A DNA stretch of 64,000 bases from Rhodoferax koreense (GTDB lineage Bacteria > Pseudomonadota > Gammaproteobacteria > Burkholderiales > Burkholderiaceae_C): the NCBI RefSeq assembly GCF_001955695.1, contig NZ_CP019236.1, positions 5,642,001 through 5,706,000 of the forward strand, written 5' to 3'. The position numbers and the translations under genes are program-made. Shown in pieces: positions 8,712 through 19,270 of the stretch. The notes beneath the pieces are model-generated. The model did no database searches. It saw only the letters and a program-made list of their open reading frames with translations, and was not told the origin of the DNA. The first letter of the stretch is position 1. Each line of letters starts with the position of its first letter.

Positions 8712-11700
8712 TCAGGCCGCTTGCCGCTGTCCCTGCGGCTGATGGAACTCGGCCGTGAGCGCCGCCCATTTGGCACGTGCCTCGACGAGGTTGCGTTCCT
8801 TCACGTGGCCATAGCCACGAATCAGCTCGGGGATGCGCGCGATCTCCACCGCCGTGGCATGGTTGGCCGCCGTGAGCGCCGGCAGCAGTTGCGTGATGCT
8901 GGCCCGGTACTCGCCGATGAGCGCACGCTCCGTGCGCCGTTCCTCGGTCTTGCCGAAGATGTCGAGCGCCGTGCCGCGCAGGCCCTTCAATTTCGCCAGC
9001 AAACGGAAGCCAGTCAACATCCAGGGGCCAAACTTTTGCTTCTGCAATTCGCCCTTCGCATTCTTCCTGGCGATCATCGGTGGCGCGAGGTGGTAGTTGA
9101 GCTTGAAATCGCCCTCGAACATGCCGTTGACCTTGGCCAGGAAGGCCGTGTCGGCATGCAGCCGAGCCACCTCGTATTCGTCCTTGTAGGCCATGAGCTT
9201 GAACAGATACCGCGCCACCGATTCGGCCAGCAAGGTCTTGCCCAGCGGCGCCTCGGCCTGCTGCACCTGGGCCACGAAGGTCCGGTACTGCTCGGCATAG
9301 GCCGCGTCCTGGTACGCGGTAAGAAATTCGACGCGACGGTTCACTAGCGACTCCAGCGTCTCGCGCTTCTTGAATTCGACCACCTGTCCGGGCGAGACGC
9401 GTTTGACGAACTCCTGCGGCCGCTGCGCGGCCTGCCGGCCCCAGGCGAAGGCGGTCTTGTTGTTCTCGATGGCCACGTCGTTGAGCTCGATGGCGCGCAT
9501 GAGCGAGGCATGGTCCAGCGGAATCCAGCCTTTCTGCCAGGCGTAGCCGAGGATCATCGGGTTCACGTAGATGCTGTCGCCCATCAGCGCCGTGGCCGCG
9601 GCATCGGCGTCGAACACGCCCAGCGCTTCCCGCCCCACCGCGGCGGCGATCTGTGCCGTGCAGGCCTCCTGCGGGTTCTGCCAATTGGCGTTGCGCACGA
9701 AGGCAGCCGTCGGCGCGCTGTGGCTGTTTAGCGCCACATGGGTGCGGCCTTCGCGCATGCGCGCCATGGTCTCGCCGTTCACCGTGACCAGCGGATCGCA
9801 GGCCAGCACCAGGTCGGCGGCGGCGGTGCCGACGCGCGTGGTGCGGATGTCGTTCTGCGTCTCGCCGATCAGCACATGGCTCCAGGTGGCGCCGCCCTTC
9901 TGCGCGAGCCCGGCCGCGTCCTGGGTGACGATGCCCTTGCCTTCGATGTGCGCGGCCATGCCGAGCAGTTGTCCGATGGTGATGACACCGGTGCCACCCA
10001 CGCCGGCCACTACGATGCCCCAGACGTGGCCGCCAGCGATCGAAGGGACGATCGGTTCGTCGAGCATGCCGAGCTCGGCCGGCATCAAGGCCTTGGCCTT
10101 CGACTTCTTCTTGAGTTGACCGCCTTCGACGGTGACGAAGCTCGGGCAGAAGCCTTTGAGGCAACTCATGTCCTTGTTGCAGGTGCTCTGGTTGATGGCG
10201 CGCTTGCGGCCGAATTCGGTCTCCAGCGGCTCCACGCTCAGGCAGTTGCTCTGCACGCTGCAGTCGCCGCAGCCTTCGCACACCAGCTCGTTGATGACCA
10301 CCCGCTTGGCCGGATCGACCGCCGTGCCGCGCTTGCGGCGGCGGCGCTTCTCGGTGGCGCAGGTCTGGTCGTAGATGATGGCGGTCGTGCCCTGCAGTTC
10401 GCGAAATTCACGCTGGATGGTGTCGAGCTCGTCGCGGTGCCTGACCGCCACATGGTCGCCAGGCACCTTCACGCCGTCGTATTTCTCCGGCTCGTCGGTC
10501 ACGATCACGACCTTCCTGGCGCCTTCGGCATGCAGGCTCTCGGCGATCTGCAGCACGGAATGGCCTTCGGGGCGCTCGCCGACCTGCTGGCCGCCGGTCA
10601 TGGCCACGGCGTCGTTGTAGAGGATCTTGTAGGTGATGTTCACACCAGCGGCAATGCTCTGGCGGATCGCCAGCAGGCCGCTGTGGAAATAGGTGCCGTC
10701 GCCGAGGTTGGCGAAGATATGCTGGTCGGTGGTGAAGGGCTGCTGCCCGACCCACGGCACGCCCTCTCCGCCCATCTGCGTGAAGCCGATGGTCGAGCGG
10801 TCCATCCAGGTCGCCATGTAGTGGCAGCCGATGCCGCCCATGGCACGTGAACCTTCGGGCACCACGGTGCTGGTGTTGTGCGGGCAGCCGGAGCAGAACC
10901 AGGGCTGGCGTGCATCCGTCACCCCGCCGACCTGCATGACTTCCATCGCGCGTTCCTTGGCCTCGAGGATGGCCATCTGCGCCTCGATGCGCGCCACCAT
11001 GTCGGCACCGCCGGCCTCTAGGATGCCGAGCTTTTTCAGCCGCTGCACGATGGCCTTGGCGATCAGCGCCGGATTCAGGTCGGCGTTGGCGCGCAGCAGC
11101 GTGTTGGCCGTCGGGTTGGGCATCGCCCATTCACCGCCGGAGAAGTCACCGTCCAGCTCGTTGAACTTGCCCAGCACGTTGGGCCGCACGTCGGCGCGCC
11201 AGTTGTACAGCTCTTCCTTGAGTTGGTATTCGATGACCTGGCGCTTCTCCTCGACGACCAGGATCTCCTGCAGGCCGGTGGCGAATTCGCGCGTGAGTTG
11301 CGCCTCCAGCGGCCAGACCACGGTCACCTTGTGCAGCCGGATGCCGAGCTGCCGGCAGGCCGCGTCGTCCAGGCCCAGATCCAGCAGGGCCTGGCGTGTG
11401 TCGTTCCAGGCCTTGCCGCTGGCCATGATGCCGAGCTTGTCGTTGGGGCCTTCGATGACGTTGTAGTTGAGCCGGTTCGCGCGGATGTAGGCCAGCGCGG
11501 CGTACCATTTGTAGTGCATCAGCCGGGCTTCCTGCTCCAGCGGATGGTCGGGCCAACGGATGTGCAGGCCGCCGGGTGGCATCTGGAAGTCGGTGGGGAT
11601 GACGATCTCGACGCGTTCCGGATCGATCATCGCCGTGGCGCTCGATTCCACGATCTCCTGGATCGTCTTCATGCCCGACCACACGCCCGAGAAGCGGCTC

Positions 11701-12302
11701 ATCGCAAACGCATGGATGCCGAGGTCGAGGATTTCCTGCACCGTGGTCGGGAAGAACACCGGCGTGCCGCAGGCCTTGAAGATGTGGTCGCTCTGGTGCG
11801 CGGCGGTGGAACTCTTGGAGATGTGGTCGTCGCCGGCCACCGCGATCACGCCGCCGAATGCGGTCGTGCCGGCCATGTTGGCGTGCTTGAACACGTCGGA
11901 GCAGCGGTCCACGCCCGGACCCTTGCCATACCAGATGCCGAACACGCCGTCGAACTTGTTGGTGCCCGGCGGCGAAAAGCCCAGTTGCTGCGTGCCCCAC
12001 AGCGCCGTGGCGGCCAACTCCTCGTTGACGCCCGGCTGAAACACGATGTTCTGCGCCTTGAGGTATTTGCTGGCCTTCCACAAGGCCTGGTCATAGCCGC
12101 CGAGCGGCGAACCCCGGTAGCCGCTGATGAAGCCGGCCGTGTTCTTGCCGGCCTGCTGGTCGCGCAGCCGCTGCAGCATCGGCAGCTTGACCAGGGCCTG
12201 CACCCCGCTCATGAAGGCACGTCCGTAATTCAGGCTGTACTTGTCATCCAGCGTCACTGTCTCCAGTGCCTTGCGGATGTGCTCGGGCAGGGGTGCATTC
12301 AT
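8712..12302 (-). CDS. iorAB: Indolepyruvate ferredoxin oxidoreductase, fused alpha and beta subunits
   Basis: A 1196-residue fused enzyme that oxidatively decarboxylates aryl pyruvates from Trp, Phe and Tyr breakdown to aryl-acetyl-CoA, passing electrons to ferredoxin. The first ~720 residues are the thiamine-diphosphate alpha part. A Cys-rich cluster (ELVCEGCGDCSVQSNC, then CNKDMSCLKGFCPSF) binds iron-sulfur centres. The C-terminal half, starting near GIVVAGVGGTGV, is the gamma/beta-type domain. GGAGA lies upstream of the ATG. It faces a divergent Lrp-family regulator across 182 bases, the arrangement usual in Burkholderiales, so that regulator probably controls it. Confidence 0.93.
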   Translation of the reverse strand: MNAPLPEHIRKALETVTLDDKYSLNYGRAFMSGVQALVKLPMLQRLRDQQAGKNTAGFISGYRGSPLGGYDQALWKASKYLKAQNIVFQPGVNEELAATALWGTQQLGFSPPGTNKFDGVFGIWYGKGPGVDRCSDVFKHANMAGTTAFGGVIAVAGDDHISKSSTAAHQSDHIFKACGTPVFFPTTVQEILDLGIHAFAMSRFSGVWSGMKTIQEIVESSATAMIDPERVEIVIPTDFQMPPGGLHIRWPDHPLEQEARLMHYKWYAALAYIRANRLNYNVIEGPNDKLGIMASGKAWNDTRQALLDLGLDDAACRQLGIRLHKVTVVWPLEAQLTREFATGLQEILVVEEKRQVIEYQLKEELYNWRADVRPNVLGKFNELDGDFSGGEWAMPNPTANTLLRANADLNPALIAKAIVQRLKKLGILEAGGADMVARIEAQMAILEAKERAMEVMQVGGVTDARQPWFCSGCPHNTSTVVPEGSRAMGGIGCHYMATWMDRSTIGFTQMGGEGVPWVGQQPFTTDQHIFANLGDGTYFHSGLLAIRQSIAAGVNITYKILYNDAVAMTGGQQVGERPEGHSVLQIAESLHAEGARKVVIVTDEPEKYDGVKVPGDHVAVRHRDELDTIQREFRELQGTTAIIYDQTCATEKRRRRKRGTAVDPAKRVVINELVCEGCGDCSVQSNCLSVEPLETEFGRKRAINQSTCNKDMSCLKGFCPSFVTVEGGQLKKKSKAKALMPAELGMLDEPIVPSIAGGHVWGIVVAGVGGTGVITIGQLLGMAAHIEGKGIVTQDAAGLAQKGGATWSHVLIGETQNDIRTTRVGTAAADLVLACDPLVTVNGETMARMREGRTHVALNSHSAPTAAFVRNANWQNPQEACTAQIAAAVGREALGVFDADAAATALMGDSIYVNPMILGYAWQKGWIPLDHASLMRAIELNDVAIENNKTAFAWGRQAAQRPQEFVKRVSPGQVVEFKKRETLESLVNRRVEFLTAYQDAAYAEQYRTFVAQVQQAEAPLGKTLLAESVARYLFKLMAYKDEYEVARLHADTAFLAKVNGMFEGDFKLNYHLAPPMIARKNAKGELQKQKFGPWMLTGFRLLAKLKGLRGTALDIFGKTEERRTERALIGEYRASITQLLPALTAANHATAVEIARIPELIRGYGHVKERNLVEARAKWAALTAEFHQPQGQRQAA

Positions 12303-12448
12303 GTCTTGTGGGTCTCCATATCGTTCGGACCGCCTCGTGAGCGGACTGCGGACTTTGCCGCGCGGCGCAGGTCATTCGCCTGCTTGGCAAAGTGTATGCC
12401 TGAGGCGCCGATATGTCTTTGCGTTTGATGCCCGAATTGGCGGCAATT

Positions 12449-12478
12449 CTGAAAGAATCTTGCGCCAAAGCCTAGAAT
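12449..12478 (+). promoter_or_regulatory. Putative lrp-type regulator promoter
   Basis: CTGAAA (12449-12454) and TAGAAT (12473-12478) are spaced by 18 bases. The ATG of the regulator begins six bases after the -10, so a leaderless transcript is likely. The rest of the divergent gap (12303-12448) must hold the iorAB promoter, which I could not place. Confidence 0.4.
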
Positions 12479-12484
12479 CTGGAA

Positions 12485-12961
12485 ATGCTAGACAAGTTTG
12501 ACCTCTCCATCCTGCAAGAACTTCAGGCGAACGGCCGCCTGACCAACGCGGAGCTTGCGCAACGCGTGGGCCTGAGTGCGGCACCGTGCTGGCGGCGCGT
12601 GCGGGCACTGGAGGAAGCCGGCTACATCCTCGGCTACCACGCCGAGATCGACCGGCACAAGATCGGCCTGGGCGTGCTGGCGTTCGTGCGGCTCGACGCC
12701 GACCGCAACACCGGCGATGTGACGCGCGAACTGGAAGAAGCCATCAAGCAGATTCCCGAGGTGGTGAGCTGCCACTACATCAGCGGCGCCGGCACCTTCG
12801 AGTTGCAGGTGGTGGCGCGCGACCTCGACGCGTTCTCGCAATTCGCGCGCAAGGTGCTGATCAACCTGCCGAACGTGAAGGACCTGCACACCAGCTTTTC
12901 GCTGGGCCAGGTCAAGGCCAGCAGCGCGCTGCCGCTGGGTCATGTGTTGCCCTCCCGCTGA
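12485..12961 (+). CDS. Lrp/AsnC family transcriptional regulator
   Basis: A 158-residue Lrp/AsnC protein. The N-terminal helix-turn-helix begins LDKFDLSILQELQANGRLTNAELAQ and includes VGLSAAPCWRRVRALEEAG; the C-terminal RAM domain, which binds amino acids and forms oligomers, runs from about residue 65. It is divergent from iorAB and is probably its local regulator, responding to an aromatic or branched amino acid. The family is certain; the ligand is inferred from the neighbour. Confidence 0.9.
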   Translation: MLDKFDLSILQELQANGRLTNAELAQRVGLSAAPCWRRVRALEEAGYILGYHAEIDRHKIGLGVLAFVRLDADRNTGDVTRELEEAIKQIPEVVSCHYISGAGTFELQVVARDLDAFSQFARKVLINLPNVKDLHTSFSLGQVKASSALPLGHVLPSR

Positions 12962-13068
12962 GGCCGAAACTTTACGAAGCTTTGCCCCGTCGCGGGCAAG
13001 GGCATCACGCCCGGCTTGTAAAGTCGATTGACAGGCCGCCTCTGCCTTCCCCTTTTTCCAACGGACCC

Positions 13069-14268
13069 ATGTTCAACAAAAAATCTCCCTGGTTGCGTTA
13101 CGCGCTGATCCTCGCCGCCGTGCTGGCGGTGGGCATCGCGGTGAAGCTGGTCTTCTTCCCCAAGGCCGAGAAGCCCAACTTCATCACCGCCGCTGCCGCG
13201 CCGGCCGATCTGGAACAGGCCGTGCTGGCCACCGGGACCTTGCAGGCGTTCAAGCAGGTGAGCGTGGGCTCACAGGTGTCGGGGCAGGTGAAGTCGCTGA
13301 AGGTGGCGTTGGGCGACAAGGTCACCAAGGGCCAGCTCGTGGCCGAGATCGATTCGCTGACGCAGGCCAACAACCTGCGCAACACGCAGGCGGCCCTAGC
13401 CAACGTGCAGGCGCAACTGCTGGCCAAGCAGGCTGCGCTCAAGCAGAACGAGCTGACCTTCAAGCGAGAGCAGGAAATGCTCGCTTCCGATGCGAGCTCG
13501 CGCGCCACCTTCGAGGCTGCTGAGGCCGCGCTCAACACCGCACGCGCCGATGTGAACGCCACGCAGGCGCAAATCGCCCAGGCCAAGATCGCGGCCGACA
13601 CGGCGCAGATCAACCTCGGCTACACCAAGATCCTTGCGCCGATGGATGGCGTGGTGGTGGCGCTCGTCGCGCAGGAAGGCCAGACCGTCAACGCCAACCA
13701 GAGCACGCCGACCATCATCAAGCTGGCCACACTCGACACCATCACCGTGAAGGCGCAGATCTCCGAAGCCGACGTGGTGCGCGTGAAGCCCGGCCAGAAG
13801 GTCTACTTCACCATCCTCGGCGCGCCGGACAAACGCTACTACACCACGCTGCGCACGGTCGAGCCCGCGCCGGACTCCATCCTCACCGACACCACCACCT
13901 CGACCTCGAGCAGCGCAGCCACCGCCATCTACTACAACGGCCTGCTCGACGTACCCAACCCGGACGGCCGGCTGCGCATCTCGATGACGGCCCAGGTCTA
14001 CATCGTGCTGAGTGAAGCCAAGCAGGCGTTGAGCATCCCGTCTTCGGCACTCGGTGACACCGACCGGCAGGGCCTGACCACCGTGCGGGTGGTGAACGCC
14101 GAAGGCAAGGCCCAGCCGCGCCAGGTCAAGGTCGGCATCAACAACAACGTGCGCGCCCAGATCCTCGAAGGCCTGCAGGCCGGCGACAAGGTGGTGGTGA
14201 GCGAAGCGCCAGCCCCGGGTTCGCCGCCCGCGCAGACGCGCCGGCCGCCCGGCGGGATGCGGCTGTGA
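13069..14268 (+). CDS. macA: MacA-like periplasmic adaptor of an ABC efflux pump
   Basis: A 399-residue membrane-fusion protein that links MacB in the inner membrane to an outer-membrane channel. It starts at ATG 13069 ([13 protein letters not shown]) with one N-terminal membrane anchor. The barrel-sandwich half-motif [21 protein letters not shown], a long alpha-hairpin at about 100-180, and [24 protein letters not shown] follow. The stop overlaps the GTG start of macB by four bases, so the two are translationally coupled. Drug export or export of a virulence or siderophore compound is possible; the substrate is not visible. Confidence 0.9.
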   Translation: MFNKKSPWLRYALILAAVLAVGIAVKLVFFPKAEKPNFITAAAAPADLEQAVLATGTLQAFKQVSVGSQVSGQVKSLKVALGDKVTKGQLVAEIDSLTQANNLRNTQAALANVQAQLLAKQAALKQNELTFKREQEMLASDASSRATFEAAEAALNTARADVNATQAQIAQAKIAADTAQINLGYTKILAPMDGVVVALVAQEGQTVNANQSTPTIIKLATLDTITVKAQISEADVVRVKPGQKVYFTILGAPDKRYYTTLRTVEPAPDSILTDTTTSTSSSAATAIYYNGLLDVPNPDGRLRISMTAQVYIVLSEAKQALSIPSSALGDTDRQGLTTVRVVNAEGKAQPRQVKVGINNNVRAQILEGLQAGDKVVVSEAPAPGSPPAQTRRPPGGMRL

Positions 14269-16229
14269 GCGTTGCCACGCCGGCAGCCCCGCTGCTCTCG
14301 CTGCGGGCGCTGCGCCGCGAATTCCCGGCCGGCGAGGGCACCATCGCCGTGCTGAAGGACATCGACCTGGACATCGCCTCGGGCGAGATGGTGGCCATCG
14401 TCGGCGCCTCGGGCTCCGGCAAGTCGACGCTGATGAACATCCTCGGCTGCCTGGACCGGCCCACCAGCGGCTCCTACCGCGTGGCCGGCCGAGAGACCGG
14501 CCAGCTCGACCCCGATGCGCTCGCCGAGCTGCGGCGCGAACACTTCGGCTTTATCTTCCAGCGCTACCACCTGCTGGCCGACCTCAACGCACTCGGCAAT
14601 GTGGAAGTGCCGGCCATCTACGCCGGTCGCGACCGCGGCGCGCGCCACGAACGCGCGGCGGCGCTGCTCGGCCGACTGGGCTTGTCCGACCGGCTGACCC
14701 ACCGGCCCGGCCAGCTCTCGGGCGGCCAGCAGCAACGCGTCAGCATTGCGCGCGCACTCATGAACGGCGGCCGGGTGATCCTGGCCGACGAGCCGACCGG
14801 TGCGCTGGACACCCGCAGCGGCGCCGAGGTGATGAAGATCCTCGAGGAACTGCACGCCGAAGGCCACACCATCATCCTCGTGACGCACGACATGGGCGTG
14901 GCCGAGCACGCCGACCGCATCATCGAGATCAGCGATGGTGTCATCGTGGCCGACCGGCGCAAGCCCGAAGCCGCCGCACCGACGGCCACGCTGCCACCGC
15001 CCCCGGCCGAAAGCAACACCTGGGGCGCCGTGTGGGACCGCTTCGCCGAGGCCTTCCGCATGGCCGTGCTGGCCATGCGTTCGCACCGGCTGCGTACTTT
15101 CCTCACCATGCTGGGCATCATCATCGGCATCGCCTCGGTGGTGTCGGTGGTGGCGCTCGGCGAAGGCTCGCGCCAGCAGGTGCTGAAGAACATCAGCGCC
15201 ATCGGCACCAACACCATCGAGATCTTTTCCGGCTCCGGCTTCGGCGACCAGCGCGCGGCCCGCGTACGCACCCTGGTGCCGAGCGACGCCGACGCGCTGG
15301 CCCAGCAGGTGTATGTGGACAGCGTCACCCCCACGCTCACCAGTTCGGCCACGCTGCGTTACGGCAACGTGGCCGTCACCGGCACCATCAACGGCGTGGG
15401 CGAGCAGTATTTCCGGGTGCGCGGTATCGAGATCGCGCAAGGCCGCGCGTTCGACGCGGACAGCGTGGCCGCACTCGCGCAGGAAGTGGTGATCGACGAC
15501 AACACGCGCAAACAGCTGTTTCCCAACAACCCGAACCCGGTGGGCGAGGTGATCCTGCTCGGTGCCGTTCCGTGCCGCGTGGTCGGCGTGGCCAAGAAAA
15601 GCGAATCGGCCTTCGGCAACAGCGAGGCGCTGAACGTCTACGTGCCCTACACCGCCGCGATGAGCCGCATCCTCGGCCAGAACTACCTGCGCAGCATCAC
15701 CGTGCGCGTGAGCGACGACGTGGCCACGGCCACGGCCGAGCAGGGCATCAATACCCTGCTCAAACAGCGCCACGGCGTCGTCGATTTCTACGTGCTCAAC
15801 ACCGACACCATCCGCCAGACCATCGAGAGCACGACGCAGACGCTCACCCTGCTGATCTCCGCCATCGCGCTGATCTCGCTGGTCGTGGGCGGCATCGGCG
15901 TGATGAACATCATGCTGGTCTCGGTGACCGAGCGCACCGGCGAGATCGGCGTGCGCATGGCCGTGGGCGCGCGCCAGGGCGACATCCGCCAGCAGTTCCT
16001 GATCGAGGCGGTGCTGGTCTGCCTGCTCGGTGGCGTGCTCGGCATTGGGCTGGCGCTGTCCATCGGCTGGGGCTTTGCCCAGCTCGGCGGCAACTTCCAG
16101 ATGGTGTATTCGACCACTTCGATGGTCGCGGCCTTTGCCTGCTCCACCCTGATCGGCGTGATCTTCGGCTTCCTGCCCGCGAGCAATGCCGCGCGGCTCG
16201 ATCCGGTCGAAGCACTGGCCCGCGAATGA
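14265..16229 (+). CDS. macB: MacB-like ABC transporter, ATPase plus permease
   Basis: A 654-residue fusion. Residues 1-225 are the ATPase with Walker A ([15 protein letters not shown]), the signature [15 protein letters not shown] and Walker B ([12 protein letters not shown]). A first membrane helix near residue 285 ([24 protein letters not shown]) is followed by a periplasmic domain and three C-terminal helices with the FtsX-like segment. Length and layout match MacB, a mechanotransmission exporter that works with MacA and an outer-membrane factor. The GTG start overlaps the macA stop; its own TGA overlaps the next ATG. Confidence 0.93.
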   Translation: MSVATPAAPLLSLRALRREFPAGEGTIAVLKDIDLDIASGEMVAIVGASGSGKSTLMNILGCLDRPTSGSYRVAGRETGQLDPDALAELRREHFGFIFQRYHLLADLNALGNVEVPAIYAGRDRGARHERAAALLGRLGLSDRLTHRPGQLSGGQQQRVSIARALMNGGRVILADEPTGALDTRSGAEVMKILEELHAEGHTIILVTHDMGVAEHADRIIEISDGVIVADRRKPEAAAPTATLPPPPAESNTWGAVWDRFAEAFRMAVLAMRSHRLRTFLTMLGIIIGIASVVSVVALGEGSRQQVLKNISAIGTNTIEIFSGSGFGDQRAARVRTLVPSDADALAQQVYVDSVTPTLTSSATLRYGNVAVTGTINGVGEQYFRVRGIEIAQGRAFDADSVAALAQEVVIDDNTRKQLFPNNPNPVGEVILLGAVPCRVVGVAKKSESAFGNSEALNVYVPYTAAMSRILGQNYLRSITVRVSDDVATATAEQGINTLLKQRHGVVDFYVLNTDTIRQTIESTTQTLTLLISAIALISLVVGGIGVMNIMLVSVTERTGEIGVRMAVGARQGDIRQQFLIEAVLVCLLGGVLGIGLALSIGWGFAQLGGNFQMVYSTTSMVAAFACSTLIGVIFGFLPASNAARLDPVEALARE

Positions 16230-17650
16230 GTTCTTCCAAAATGCCATCCAGCCTTCAAACCTCCTTCCGCCTCGGCGCGTTGTGCCTGGCGCTGCTTGCC
16301 GCAGGCTGTGCCTCCTCGCTGCACACGCCTTACGCCGCGCCCGCCACCAGCGTGCCGACGCAGTGGCAATACGCCGCCGGCGCCAACGGCGGCCACGGCC
16401 AAACACCGGCGCCGCTGTCGCCCTGGTGGACCGGCTTCAACGACCCCGCGCTCAGCCAGTTGATCGAACAGGCCCTGCAGCGCAACAACAACCTCGCGGC
16501 CGCCGCCATCCGTGTGCGCCGCGCGCAGTTGCAGGTCGGCCTGGCGGAAAACCAGTTCGGCCCCAGCTTCAGCGGCAGCATCAGCACCGGCGCGAGCCGC
16601 GGCCTCAACGGTGGCGGCACAGTGAAGTCCAGCGGCATCTCGCTCGGCGCGAGCTACGAGGTCGACCTGTGGAACCGCCTCGGCAGCCAGCGCGACGTGG
16701 CCCAATGGGAGGCCCTGGCGACGGTGCAGGACCGCGAGGCCACGGCGCTGTCGCTGGTGGCCACCACCGCGCAGCTCTACTGGCAGATCGGCTACCTGAA
16801 CCAGCGCCTGGCCGCCAACCTGCAGAGCATCGCCGTGGCGCAGAAGACGCTGGAACTGGTACAGGTGCAATACCGCACCGGCGCCGTCTCCGGCCTGGAA
16901 CTCGCCGAGGCACAGCAGAACCTGAGCAGCCAGCAGGCCAGCCAGACCACGCTGCAGCAACAGCAGGTGGAGGCGACCACCGCACTGGGCCTGCTGTTCG
17001 ACGGCGCGCCGATGGCCTCGATCCTCGCCGGCCCGCTGCCTTCCCGGCTGCCGGACACCACGCTGCCGCCCGTGGACGCAGGCCTGCCCGCCTCGCTGCT
17101 CGGCCGCCGGCCCGACCTGCGTGCGGCCGAGCTGCGGCTGCGCGAAGCCAAGTCCAGCATCGACGCCACCCGCGCCAGTTATTACCCCGCACTGTCGCTC
17201 ACCGGCGGCCTGGGCACGTCGAGCGCTTCGCTGGTCAACATCCTGAAGAACCCGGTGGCCAGCCTGGGCCTGGGCATCACCATGCCGTTCCTGCAGCGCA
17301 CGCAACGTGACCTGGACATCAAGATTTCCCAATCGCAACTCGACGAGGCCGTGGTCAACTTTCGGCAGACGCTGTATACCGCGTTCGGCGATGTGGACAA
17401 CGCCCTGTCGTCACGCCAGCAGCTTGCGGCGCAGGCCACGCTGCTCGAACAGGCGCTCGCCGCCGCGCGCCAGGCCGAGCGGCTGTACGAGATCCGCTAC
17501 CGCGCCGGCTCCGTTGCGCTCAAGCCCTGGCTCGACGCCCAGGAAAAGCGCCGCAGCGCCGAGATCGCCGTGGCCGAAAACCGATTGAACCGGCTGAACA
17601 ACCATGCGGTGCTGGTGCAGGCGCTGGGTGGCGATGCGGTCGCACCCTGA
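16226..17650 (+). CDS. NodT-type outer-membrane efflux lipoprotein
   Basis: A 474-residue outer-membrane factor of the TolC/NodT family. It has a lipoprotein signal with lipobox LLAAGCAS, two repeats of the outer-membrane efflux fold, and the typical [18 protein letters not shown] and [12 protein letters not shown] segments. ATG 16226 overlaps the macB stop (ATGA), so macA-macB and this gene form one operon encoding a complete tripartite pump. A later candidate start (MPSSLQTSF) exists but leaves a shorter n-region. Confidence 0.92.
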   Translation: MSSSKMPSSLQTSFRLGALCLALLAAGCASSLHTPYAAPATSVPTQWQYAAGANGGHGQTPAPLSPWWTGFNDPALSQLIEQALQRNNNLAAAAIRVRRAQLQVGLAENQFGPSFSGSISTGASRGLNGGGTVKSSGISLGASYEVDLWNRLGSQRDVAQWEALATVQDREATALSLVATTAQLYWQIGYLNQRLAANLQSIAVAQKTLELVQVQYRTGAVSGLELAEAQQNLSSQQASQTTLQQQQVEATTALGLLFDGAPMASILAGPLPSRLPDTTLPPVDAGLPASLLGRRPDLRAAELRLREAKSSIDATRASYYPALSLTGGLGTSSASLVNILKNPVASLGLGITMPFLQRTQRDLDIKISQSQLDEAVVNFRQTLYTAFGDVDNALSSRQQLAAQATLLEQALAAARQAERLYEIRYRAGSVALKPWLDAQEKRRSAEIAVAENRLNRLNNHAVLVQALGGDAVAP

Positions 17651-17733
17651 ACCGGAATGCGGCCACGGCTGACACGCCCGCGCCGCCAGGGGCGCAAGAA
17701 TCGGGTGTGTCCATTGACCCGAAGGAGAACCCG

Positions 17734-17982
17734 ATGAAGAAGATTCTGTTGGCAGTCGCCGCGTCGCTCACCGTGCTCGGCGCCAGCGCCCAGGTGGGCA
17801 AGGCCGCGTCGGAAGGCACCGATGCCGTCAAGCACAAGATCGACGAGAAACGCGCGGACCGCGAGGCCAAGAAGAGCGGGCCCGTGGGCAAGGCGGTGAA
17901 CAGCGTCAAGTCCGGATACCACAAGAACCGGTCGAAAAATTCGGCGAACAAGGCCAAGCAGGCCCTGAAAAACACGGGTTGA
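17734..17982 (+). CDS. Small secreted basic protein, unknown function
   Basis: An 82-residue protein starting at ATG 17734 after a good GAAGGAG site. The signal peptide MKKILLAVAASLTVLGASA is followed by a Lys/Ala-rich mature part of about 60 residues with many charged residues and no Cys. I recognise no named family. It lies 83 bases after the efflux operon and upstream of the csbD-like gene. It may be an envelope stress protein, but nothing in the sequence proves this. Confidence 0.7.
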   Translation: MKKILLAVAASLTVLGASAQVGKAASEGTDAVKHKIDEKRADREAKKSGPVGKAVNSVKSGYHKNRSKNSANKAKQALKNTG

Positions 17983-18155
17983 GGCGGGGCGCTTGAAGGA
18001 AGGTGTATGAGCGCCTGACCTGCAAGTAGGCCAAAACCCACGCCATTGTTGGGCGATGACCGGCGCCTTCGACCCGCTCCCTCGCTTATCTTTCATAGGC
18101 GCTGAATCAACAGCCATCCGCCGCGAACGCGGCATTTCATTGAAAGGAAACGACC

Positions 18156-18341
18156 ATGAATACCGATCAAGTCAAGGGCACGTTGAAAGATGCTGCCGGC
18201 AAGGTTCAACAGAAAACCGGCGAGCTGATCGACAGCCCGGAACAACAGGCCAAGGGCCTGGCCAAGCAGGTGGAAGGCAAGACGCAAAAGAACGTCGGCG
18301 ATGCCAAGGAAGTGCTGAAGGACAAGATCGACAAGGCCTGA
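18156..18341 (+). CDS. CsbD family stress-response protein
   Basis: A 61-residue CsbD-like protein (MNTDQVKGTLKDAAGKVQQKTG), hydrophilic and Lys/Gln-rich, with the repeated VKG.KDAAGK and KG.AKQVEGK pattern. Such proteins accumulate under general stress; the biochemical role is unknown. GAAAGGA precedes the ATG. It is followed at once by a strong terminator, so it ends a transcript. The 173-base gap upstream probably holds its own promoter. Confidence 0.88.
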   Translation: MNTDQVKGTLKDAAGKVQQKTGELIDSPEQQAKGLAKQVEGKTQKNVGDAKEVLKDKIDKA

Positions 18342-18358
18342 GTGCCTTGAGATCGGAC

Positions 18359-18386
18359 AAACGCGGCTCCGGCCGCGTTTTTTTTT
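18359..18386 (+). terminator. Rho-independent terminator after the csbD-like gene
   Basis: A perfect 7-bp stem (ACGCGGC / GCCGCGT) with a TCCG loop, followed by a run of nine T. It lies 18 bases after the CsbD stop and before the convergent TerC gene. Confidence 0.9.
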
Positions 18387-18400
18387 CGCCCTGCCGGGGC

Positions 18401-19153
18401 TCAATCGCCCGGAATGTGGGGTGGGTTCAACTCCACTTTCTTCGCCGATTTCTTCCGCATGCGGATGTTGAGCATCTCCACGCCGAGCGAGAAGGCCATG
18501 GCGAAGTACACGTAACCCTTGGGTACGTGATGGCCAAAACCCTCCGCCACCAGCACCACGCCGACCACCACCAGGAAGGACAGCGCCAGCATCTTGATGG
18601 TGGGATGGGCCGAGACGAAACGCCCGATCGGGCCGGCGAACAGCATCATCAGCCCCACGGAGACGATCACGGCCGCAATCATGATCCGCACGTCGTCCAC
18701 CATGCCCACGGCCGTGATGATCGAATCCAGCGAGAACACCAGGTCGATCAGCATGATCTGCAGGATCACCGCGGTGAAAGTGGCCTTGACCACGCTCTTC
18801 GTCTGCGTCTCGTGCCCGCCTTCGAGCGACTCGTGAACCTCGCTGGTGCTCTTCCAGATCAGGAACAGCCCGCCGAGGATCAAGATCAGGTCGCGCCCTG
18901 AGATGCCCTTGCCCCATATGCTGAACAGCGGCTCCACCAGCCCGACGATCCAGGCCAGCACCAGCAGCAGCCCGATGCGCATGAACATCGCCATGAAAAG
19001 CCCCAGCCGGCGCGCGAATTCACGCTTGGCCAACGGTAGCTTGTCGACCAGGATCGAGATGAAGATGATGTTGTCGATGCCCAGCACCAGTTCCAGCGCG
19101 GTCAGGGTGGCGAAGGCGATCCAGACCTGGGGATCGGAGAGAAGTTGGAGCAT
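18401..19153 (-). CDS. TerC family integral membrane protein
   Basis: A 250-residue TerC protein starting MLQLLSDPQVWIAF at ATG 19153; the frame is open further upstream but the family begins here. It has about seven membrane helices with the acidic motifs ELVLGIDNIIFISIL and LVFSLDSIITAVG, thought to bind metal ions. Family members are linked to Mn2+ export or tellurium resistance. It ends with a basic tail (RMRKKSAKK). No riboswitch is visible upstream, unlike the second TerC paralogue at 37.4 kb. Confidence 0.88.
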   Translation of the reverse strand: MLQLLSDPQVWIAFATLTALELVLGIDNIIFISILVDKLPLAKREFARRLGLFMAMFMRIGLLLVLAWIVGLVEPLFSIWGKGISGRDLILILGGLFLIWKSTSEVHESLEGGHETQTKSVVKATFTAVILQIMLIDLVFSLDSIITAVGMVDDVRIMIAAVIVSVGLMMLFAGPIGRFVSAHPTIKMLALSFLVVVGVVLVAEGFGHHVPKGYVYFAMAFSLGVEMLNIRMRKKSAKKVELNPPHIPGD

Positions 19154-19270
19154 GGCTTTATCCGGTGATGTCCGTGTTGGCGAAGTGAGGGTGTCATTCT
19201 GGTGCAGTAACTCGATTGCACCCGTCACAGCCCGACAAACCGTGATGGCAATTTCGGGGCTGCACGAGGC

